Part shown: positions 14,471-19,737 of the stretch, piece by piece | How the letters are laid out: every line of letters starts with the position of its first letter | Numbering within the stretch: position 1 is the stretch's first letter | Origin: Spirochaetales bacterium | GTDB lineage: Bacteria; Spirochaetota; Spirochaetia; SZUA-6 | Reading direction: 5' to 3' | DNA length: 19,737 bases | Assembly: GCA_003233545.1 (NCBI GenBank) | Contig: QILZ01000177.1 | Location: 1 to 19,737 of the forward strand | The notes under the pieces: model-generated | Seen by the model: only the letters and a program-made list of their open reading frames with translations | Databases searched by the model: none | What the model was told of the DNA's origin: nothing | Position numbers and translations under genes: made by a program

Positions 14471-14965
14471 ATGGAAGAATCAGACGAGGTAGTTAATGCT
14501 CTTGGTGAATGGACCAGGGTATTTATGCACAGATCGATGAGCGGTTTTGTGCTTTTCGCAAAAGAACACCGGCTTTCGATGTCCCAGGTCGGTGCGCTCT
14601 TTCAACTCGGTCATCGGGGAATAAGCGGCGTTTCCGACATTGGTGATAACCTGGGCGTTACAAGCGCGGCGGCGAGCCAGATGATCGATCGGCTTGTTCA
14701 ACAGGGCCTTATCGTTAGAAACGAAGATCCGACCGACCGGCGAGCGAAACAGATCGCGCTGACCCGGCGGGGCCGCCAATTTATTCGTGACACCATGAAT
14801 GCCCGGAAGCAGTGGTTCGTATCTCTCGCAAACAGCATGACGGCTAAGGAGCGGGAGACCGTCGTTGCCGGGCTGCGAATCCTCGTTGAAAAGACCTCGA
14901 GAGTGGACCCGGATGTTCGACCTTTTAATCCGCCGGGCGGTAACAGGCAGGATTCGCAGCAATGA
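14471..14965 (+). CDS. MarR family transcriptional regulator
   Basis: A 164-residue winged-helix protein. The DNA-binding part covers about 33-110: LSMSQVGALFQLGH, VSDIGDNLGVTSAAASQMIDRLVQQGL as helix-turn-helix, then the wing NEDPTDRRAKQIALTRRGRQF, where the D-x-R-x motif is the family hallmark. N- and C-terminal helices would form the dimer. Such proteins usually repress efflux genes and are released by small phenolic or drug-like ligands. AGGAG (14457-14461) lies 9 bases before the ATG. The stop overlaps the ATG of the first exporter gene by four bases (ATGA), so this is the local regulator of the exporter operon. The ligand is unknown. Confidence 0.93.
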   Translation: MEESDEVVNALGEWTRVFMHRSMSGFVLFAKEHRLSMSQVGALFQLGHRGISGVSDIGDNLGVTSAAASQMIDRLVQQGLIVRNEDPTDRRAKQIALTRRGRQFIRDTMNARKQWFVSLANSMTAKERETVVAGLRILVEKTSRVDPDVRPFNPPGGNRQDSQQ

Positions 14966-17256
14966 CACGGCTTGCGAAATACATCAAACCCTATCTGTTA
15001 CTATTAGCTATTGCGGTCGTACTCCTGTTTATTCAGGCCTATACCAACTTAGCGCTGCCGGATTATATGTCGGAAATTGTAAATGTGGGGATTCAGCAGG
15101 GCGGAGTGGTTAACGCTGTTCCGGATGCGGTCAGAAAGAGGCGGATGGATAAACTTACACTCTTTATGAGCGTCCCGGATACGAAGCGGGTACTTGCAGA
15201 CTATCGACTTATCCGGCCGGGTTCCCCTGAAAGCAGACAGTACCTGTCCCGCTATCCGGTCCTTGCTAAAGAAGCAATCTATGTCCGCAAGAACATCGAT
15301 GCTGCCGGAGTATCAGTGATTAACCCGATTATGGGGAAGGCATGGCTCGTCGTTTCAGCAATCGAACGGCCGCAATCGAAACGGGCGCCGGCAGGGGTAA
15401 AGGGCGCATCCGCAGGTGCGGGATCGGGTATCGGCGCGGCACCGGCCATCGGCCAAACCGCCGTGCCCGGGTTCGATCTTTCCAGGCTTCCGCCTGGTAC
15501 CGATCCCTTTACGTTCCTCAGGATGATGCCTGCAGACCGGCGAGCCAAACTGGCAAACGCAATCGATGAGAAATTCAGCTCGATGGGGCCGGGGATGATT
15601 AACCAGGCTGCGGCGGAGCCGGTTAAAGCCGAGTACACCGCTCTGGGAGTAAACACAGCCGCCCTGCAAACGAATTATATGCTCCGCATCGGTGCGATCA
15701 TGCTGCTGTTTACCCTGATCGCCGCTATCTCCGCCATCGTTACCGGATTTATCTCCGCACGAATCGCTTCGGGACTTGCGCGCGATCTACGTGCCGCGGT
15801 CTTCGAACGCGTGGAAGGCTTCGGAGCGGGTGAGCTTGACAAGTTCTCGACGGCCTCCCTCATTACCCGTTCCACCGACGACATTATGCAGATACAGATG
15901 GTCGCAGCCGTCCTGGTAACAATGGTCTTCTACGCCCCGATTATTGGGGTCGGAGGTATAATCAGGGCCATCGGCAAGAGCAGCTCGATGTGGTGGATTA
16001 TCGCATTAGTTGTAGCGATTCTCATGGTCGTCGTCTTAACGGTTTACCAGGTTGCCGTTCCAAAGTTCAAGTTGATGCAGCGCCTGATGGACCGGCTTAA
16101 CCTTGTCAGCCGTGAAACTCTCTCAGGTATGATGGTTATCCGGGCCTTTAACATGCAGCCGCACGAGGAGAAACGCTTCGACGGTGCGAACCGGGACCTG
16201 ACCGGAACCATGCTCTTTGTAAACAGGGTAATGGTGGTCATGATACCCTTTATGATGCTCATCATGAACGGATTATCATTGTTGATTATCTGGGTCGGAT
16301 CGAAACAGGTTGCCGCATCGGCGATGCAGGTTGGTGACATGATGGCGTTCATGCAGTACGCGATGCAGATCGTCTTTGCCTTCCTGATGCTTTCTATAAT
16401 GTTTATCATGCTGCCGCGGGCAGCAGTTTCCGCCGGGCGCGTAGCAGAGGTGCTGCAAACCGATCCTCTTATCGAGGATCCTGCAGTATGCGGGCGTTTC
16501 GAATCTGAATTCGAAGGAACTATCGAATTCCGCAATGTCTCGTTCCGCTACCCCGGTGCCGAAGAAGATGTCCTCCATGACATAAGTTTCACAGCGAAAC
16601 CCGGACAAACAACGGCGTTTATCGGGGCGACAGGTTCGGGCAAGAGCACGCTTGTCTATCTTATCCCGCGTTTTTACGATGCCACCAAAGGGTCGATTTA
16701 CGTTGGTGGAAGAGATGTTAGAACTGTCTCTCAGCATGATCTGCGCGACAAAATAGGTTTTATCCCGCAGAAGGCGGTGCTATTTTCCGGGACGATCGCT
16801 GCCAACCTGCGTTATGCGGACGAGCATGCCAGCGACGATGTCATAGAAACAGCCGCCGGTATCTCGCAGGCTTCGGAATTTATAGCAGCCTTTCCCGAAG
16901 GAATGAATACACAAATATCTCAGGGTGGCATGAACGTCTCCGGAGGCCAAAAACAGCGTCTCTCGATTGCGCGGGCACTCGTCAGGAAGCCGCCGATCTA
17001 CATTTTCGACGAGAGTTTTTCAGCGCTCGATTTTAAGACAGACGCAAACCTCAGGCGGGCATTAAAGGCAAAGAGCGGCTCGAGCTGCGTTCTTATCATT
17101 ACCCAGCGCGTTTCCACAATTAAAACCGCAGAACAAATCATCGTTCTCGAGGAGGGGCGGGTAGCCGGTCACGGAACACATAGCGAGCTTATGGACACCT
17201 GCGAAACCTATCGCGAGATCGCTATGTCTCAGCTTACCAGGGAGGAACTTGCATGA
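14962..17256 (+). CDS. Heterodimeric ABC exporter, subunit 1 (degenerate ATP-site Walker motifs)
   Basis: A 764-residue half-transporter with an N-terminal membrane domain and a C-terminal ATPase. Walker A is GATGSGKST (555-563), Q-loop Q603, signature VSGGQ (659-663), Walker B IFDES with D683 and E684. The switch histidine is replaced by Gln715 (IITQRVST). Between TM1 (about 10-30) and TM2 (about 241-264) is an extracytoplasmic insert of about 200 residues, opening with SEIVNVGIQQGG and containing an Ala/Gly-rich stretch at 139-165; this is much longer than the usual loop, though I recall similar inserts in this exporter subgroup. ATGA overlaps link it to marR before and subunit 2 after. Drug or lipid-like compound export is the family expectation; the substrate is unknown. 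Confidence 0.92.
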   Translation: MTRLAKYIKPYLLLLAIAVVLLFIQAYTNLALPDYMSEIVNVGIQQGGVVNAVPDAVRKRRMDKLTLFMSVPDTKRVLADYRLIRPGSPESRQYLSRYPVLAKEAIYVRKNIDAAGVSVINPIMGKAWLVVSAIERPQSKRAPAGVKGASAGAGSGIGAAPAIGQTAVPGFDLSRLPPGTDPFTFLRMMPADRRAKLANAIDEKFSSMGPGMINQAAAEPVKAEYTALGVNTAALQTNYMLRIGAIMLLFTLIAAISAIVTGFISARIASGLARDLRAAVFERVEGFGAGELDKFSTASLITRSTDDIMQIQMVAAVLVTMVFYAPIIGVGGIIRAIGKSSSMWWIIALVVAILMVVVLTVYQVAVPKFKLMQRLMDRLNLVSRETLSGMMVIRAFNMQPHEEKRFDGANRDLTGTMLFVNRVMVVMIPFMMLIMNGLSLLIIWVGSKQVAASAMQVGDMMAFMQYAMQIVFAFLMLSIMFIMLPRAAVSAGRVAEVLQTDPLIEDPAVCGRFESEFEGTIEFRNVSFRYPGAEEDVLHDISFTAKPGQTTAFIGATGSGKSTLVYLIPRFYDATKGSIYVGGRDVRTVSQHDLRDKIGFIPQKAVLFSGTIAANLRYADEHASDDVIETAAGISQASEFIAAFPEGMNTQISQGGMNVSGGQKQRLSIARALVRKPPIYIFDESFSALDFKTDANLRRALKAKSGSSCVLIITQRVSTIKTAEQIIVLEEGRVAGHGTHSELMDTCETYREIAMSQLTREELA

Positions 17257-19199
17257 ACGGTCACAGAGGAAATACTTTAGGCAGTCCGGCATCCGCGGGA
17301 CCGCAAGGTGCATCGGGCGAAGAAGGAATGCCGCGGGGTCCGGCCGGCAGACCTAAGACGATGCGCGGCCCCGGCATAGGCGGGCCTATGGGCGGCCACA
17401 TGGGAGTAGGGGGCGGCGAGAAAGCCCGCGATTTCAAAGGGACAATGGCGAATCTGGTCCGATATATGGGAGCTTACAAGTTGTCTATAGGGATCATCTT
17501 GATTGTCGCCGCAGGTTCGACCGTTTTTATGATTCTCGGGCCGAAGATTCTCGGTAAAGCGACAACGAAACTTTTCGAAGGAGTCGTTGCGAAGATCGGC
17601 GGAACAGGCACGATCGACTTTGTCTATATCGGACACATCCTCCTTCTTGTACTTGGACTCTATATCATCTCTGCGCTGCTCAGCTACGTTCAGGGTTGGA
17701 TAATGGCCGGCGTTTCGGTTAAAATCATCTACCAATTCCGAAAAGATATCTCCGAAAAAATCAACCGGATGCCCCTTAGGTACTTCGACGGCACCAACCA
17801 CGGTGAGGTCCTTTCTCACATCACAAACGACGTCGACACCATAAACCGGACATTGAGCCAGAGTCTGACGCAGATCGTAACCGCAGCCGTTACCGTGATC
17901 GGTGTTCTGATCATGATGTTGTCGATCAGCTGGATGATGACGCTCGTTGCGCTTGCCATTATTCCCATCTCGATGGTTCTTGTGGGTCTGATCATTAAGC
18001 AGTCACAGAAATACTTCAGGCAGCAACAGGATTATCTTGGCCATGTGAACAGTCACGTCGAGGAAATGTACGGAGCTCACATCGTCATGAAGGCTTTTAA
18101 TGGAGAGGCGAAGAGCATTAAGAAGTTCGGCAAACTCAACGATACGTTATATCAAGCCGGCTGGAAGTCCCAGTTCCTCTCGGGGATAATGATGCCGATG
18201 ATGATGATCGTCGGAAATCTCGGTTATGTCGGTGTCAGCATTCTCGGCGGCTGGCTTGCTGTCCGGAAAGCGATTACCGTAGGGGACATCCAGGCTTTTA
18301 TCCAGTATGTCCGTAACTTTACCCGGCCGCTTACACAGCTTGCGAACATATCGAATGTTCTTCAGCAAACAGCCGCTGCCGCGGAAAGGGTTTTTGAGTT
18401 TCTCGCCGAAGACGAAGAAATCCCGGATACGAATAACCCCGTGGAGCCGTCAAATTTTAGAGGCAGGGTCGAGTTTCGAAACGTTCACTTCGGTTACTCC
18501 CCGGATAAAATCATCATCGATGATTTCTCTGCCGTTGCCGAGGCGGGCCGTAAAATAGCGATTGTTGGTCCTACCGGAGCGGGAAAAACGACGATAGTGA
18601 AGCTGCTCATGCGATACTATGACGTAACAGGAGGGGCGATCCTTATCGACGGCCACAATATCAAAGATTTTGCCCGCAGCACTCTGCGCAGGCTGTTCGG
18701 TATGGTTCTGCAGGATACCTGGCTCTTTAACGGAACAATTATGGAAAATATCCGCTACGGGTGCCCCGGTGCGACCAATGAGGAGGTGGTAAGGGCTGCA
18801 AAGACTGCCCACGCCGATCACTTTATCCGGACACTGCCGAAGGGCTATGACATGGTCATAAACGAAGAGGCGAACAATATCTCGCAGGGCCAGATGCAGT
18901 TGCTGACGATTTCGCGGGCGATCCTTGCTGATCCGAAGATGCTCATCCTCGACGAAGCAACGAGCTCGGTCGATACCCGTACCGAGATACTTATCCAAAA
19001 GGCAATGGACAATCTTATGAAAAGCCGGACGAGTTTCGTCATCGCTCATCGCCTTTCGACGGTTCGCGATGCCGACTTGATCCTGGTAATGCGCGATGGT
19101 GATATCGTAGAGCAGGGGGTTCATACAGAACTTCTTGCGGCCGGTGGTTTCTACGCAGATATATACAACAGCCAGTTCGACTACGCCGAGGTTGTTTAA
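17253..19199 (+). CDS. Heterodimeric ABC exporter, subunit 2 (catalytic Walker motifs)
   Basis: A 648-residue half-transporter and partner of subunit 1. The first 58 residues are rich in Gly, Pro and Met and are likely disordered and cytoplasmic; the membrane domain follows from about 66 (ANLVRYMGAYKL). Walker A is GPTGAGKTT (439-447), Q-loop Q487, Walker B LILDEATSS with D567 and E568, and switch His599 (IAHRLST), all canonical. The signature is degenerate: ISQGQ (543-547) in place of LSGGQ. In the dimer, its Walker motifs pair with the good VSGGQ of subunit 1, forming the active site, and its poor signature faces subunit 1. The start overlaps the previous stop by four bases. The genes resemble LmrCD, BmrCD and TM287/288 in design. 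Confidence 0.93.
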   Translation: MNGHRGNTLGSPASAGPQGASGEEGMPRGPAGRPKTMRGPGIGGPMGGHMGVGGGEKARDFKGTMANLVRYMGAYKLSIGIILIVAAGSTVFMILGPKILGKATTKLFEGVVAKIGGTGTIDFVYIGHILLLVLGLYIISALLSYVQGWIMAGVSVKIIYQFRKDISEKINRMPLRYFDGTNHGEVLSHITNDVDTINRTLSQSLTQIVTAAVTVIGVLIMMLSISWMMTLVALAIIPISMVLVGLIIKQSQKYFRQQQDYLGHVNSHVEEMYGAHIVMKAFNGEAKSIKKFGKLNDTLYQAGWKSQFLSGIMMPMMMIVGNLGYVGVSILGGWLAVRKAITVGDIQAFIQYVRNFTRPLTQLANISNVLQQTAAAAERVFEFLAEDEEIPDTNNPVEPSNFRGRVEFRNVHFGYSPDKIIIDDFSAVAEAGRKIAIVGPTGAGKTTIVKLLMRYYDVTGGAILIDGHNIKDFARSTLRRLFGMVLQDTWLFNGTIMENIRYGCPGATNEEVVRAAKTAHADHFIRTLPKGYDMVINEEANNISQGQMQLLTISRAILADPKMLILDEATSSVDTRTEILIQKAMDNLMKSRTSFVIAHRLSTVRDADLILVMRDGDIVEQGVHTELLAAGGFYADIYNSQFDYAEVV

Positions 19200-19606
19200 G
19201 GCCACAGCCTGAGTCTCTCAGAGATACGTCCGCCGGTATATTTTAGCGAAAATAGCAGCGAAACACGAATTCAGCCGCGGCCCGCGGCTTCCGGATACAT
19301 CCTTAGGCTCCTTTTGTACGTCTTAAGCCGCTGTACATGGTCTCTCTTCCGGCAGGTCCATCCTGTATATACAGTGTTTCTTTGCGATTGATAGGATATC
19401 CGGGACAGCCCGAATTGAGTTTTCGGCTATTTTGTTCCCCTTTCCTGCAAAGGTTTTTACTTATGTCCGTCCTGCTTATAAAAACACACTTTTCTTTTCT
19501 CTTAAGAATACGGTGAATGATGTTCTATATATAATTAGTGTTAATACAACTATGCATGCTGTATATCAAAAAAATGTATCGAACGGGCTTTTAACTCTAA
19601 GTTTAT
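19200..19606. other. Non-coding stretch after the exporter operon
   Basis: No convincing gene is seen. A short hairpin CTGAG/CTCAG (19209-19221) and the stronger one at 19273-19289 are the only structures near the end of the operon, and neither has a T run. From about 19420 the DNA becomes AT-rich, unlike the exporter genes. A TTG-initiated frame at 19432-19638 lacks a ribosome-binding site and was not accepted. Confidence 0.5.
19273..19289 (+). terminator. GC-rich hairpin, possible transcription end of the exporter operon
   Basis: AGCCGCG and CGCGGCT form a perfect seven-pair stem with a three-base loop, 74 bases after the stop of exporter subunit 2. All but one pair are G-C. The following bases TCCGGATACA are not T-rich, so this would be a weak or Rho-assisted end at best. 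Confidence 0.3.
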
Positions 19607-19675
19607 TTATTTATCAGAATACAGAAAACAACAGGTGAATCGATTTGAATGAAGATCAATACCAAGAAAAGTCAT
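19607..19675 (-). pseudogene. IS110-family transposase, N-terminal remnant
   Basis: On the minus strand AGGAGGAG precedes an ATG at 19675, giving MTFLGIDLHSNRFTCCF and five more residues before a TAA at 19609-19607. The pattern F-L-G-I-D-L/V-H-S/K-N-x-F is the standard opening of IS110-type DEDD transposases, where the Asp of GID is the first catalytic residue. Nothing recognisable follows the stop in any of the three frames, so only the start of the gene remains. It is too short for statistical proof; the motif and the ribosome-binding site make it plausible. It is a relic of a past insertion. Confidence 0.5.
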
Positions 19676-19714
19676 AGCTCCTCCTAAAAAAGATTATTAA
19701 ACTTTCAAAAACAG

Positions 19715-19731
19715 TTGATATCATGGTATCA
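19715..19731 (+). promoter_or_regulatory. Palindrome over a -35-like box at the window edge
   Basis: TTGATA (19715-19720) resembles a -35 box. TGATA (19716-19720) and TATCA (19727-19731) are perfect reverse complements around six bases, and TATCATG is repeated at 19719-19725 and 19727-19733. A -10 box at the usual distance would lie just beyond the window. It may be the operator and promoter of the next gene. Confidence 0.3.
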
Positions 19732-19737
19732 TGTATC

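Noticed and set aside
18450..19205. 251-codon antisense frame within exporter subunit 2
   Set aside because: It lies wholly opposite conserved ATPase motifs and is a by-product of GC-rich codon use there; its translation shows no domain.
19363..19374. Palindrome CTGTATATACAG, like a LexA box
   Set aside because: A gammaproteobacterial LexA site needs CTGT and ACAG eight bases apart; here only four separate them, and no gene follows that would use it.
19432..19638. 68-codon frame at the end of the window
   Set aside because: It starts with TTG, has no ribosome-binding site, shows no recognisable motif, and overlaps the transposase relic on the other strand.

Overview
The window reads as a chromosomal segment of a Gram-negative bacterium, most likely a spirochaete (Spirochaetota). 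The support is moderate: a sugar-binding protein whose mature end begins GGKQEA, an outer-membrane-type beta-barrel protein, many adjacent paralogue-like carbohydrate genes, and an IS110-type transposase start of a kind I associate with this phylum. No rRNA, tRNA or CRISPR array is visible.

Region 1 (1-9612, + strand) is a carbohydrate locus. After the tail of a uroporphyrinogen-decarboxylase-like gene comes a promoter with a perfect 11-bp inverted repeat at the likely transcription start, then a ROK-family repressor, a secreted sugar-binding protein, two MalF/MalG-type permeases, and two cytoplasmic GH31 alpha-glycosidases. No transport ATPase is encoded, so a shared MsmK/UgpC-type ATPase elsewhere is implied. 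RNA stem-loops sit between binding protein and permease genes and between permease and hydrolase genes, which would let one operon give different protein levels. The second GH31 gene is broken near its 3' end by a frameshift: the last part of its C-terminal domain lies in the next frame. The gene order resembles the Listeria lmo0178-lmo0183 locus that takes up cycloalternan-type alpha-gluco-oligosaccharides (a comparison from memory).

Region 2 (9719-14254, - strand) holds a small outer-membrane-type beta-barrel gene with its own -10 element and a compact riboflavin operon, ribD-ribE-ribBA-ribH, with overlapping or near-touching genes. Upstream is a clear FMN riboswitch (14104-14219). The longest ribD reading frame begins inside the riboswitch aptamer; the real start is about 100 bases further on, at a GTG/TTG after a GGAGAGG ribosome-binding site.

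Region 3 (14409-19199, + strand) is a MarR repressor followed by two half-transporters of a heterodimeric ABC exporter, all coupled by ATGA overlaps. The promoter carries two near-identical operator-like repeats. The two nucleotide-binding domains are complementary: subunit 1 lacks the switch histidine and subunit 2 has a degenerate signature, giving one predicted degenerate and one predicted active ATP site. This block is visibly more GC-rich than the rib operon beside it.

Region 4 (19200-19737) has no intact gene. It holds a GC-rich hairpin, a 22-codon remnant of an IS110-family transposase start on the - strand, and, at the very edge, a palindrome overlapping a -35-like element that may belong to a gene beyond the window. 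I found no convincing wholly new system; the most unusual points are the frameshifted GH31, the glycine-rich repeat in the first GH31, the start of ribD inside a riboswitch, and the exporter's partly retained degenerate ATP site.
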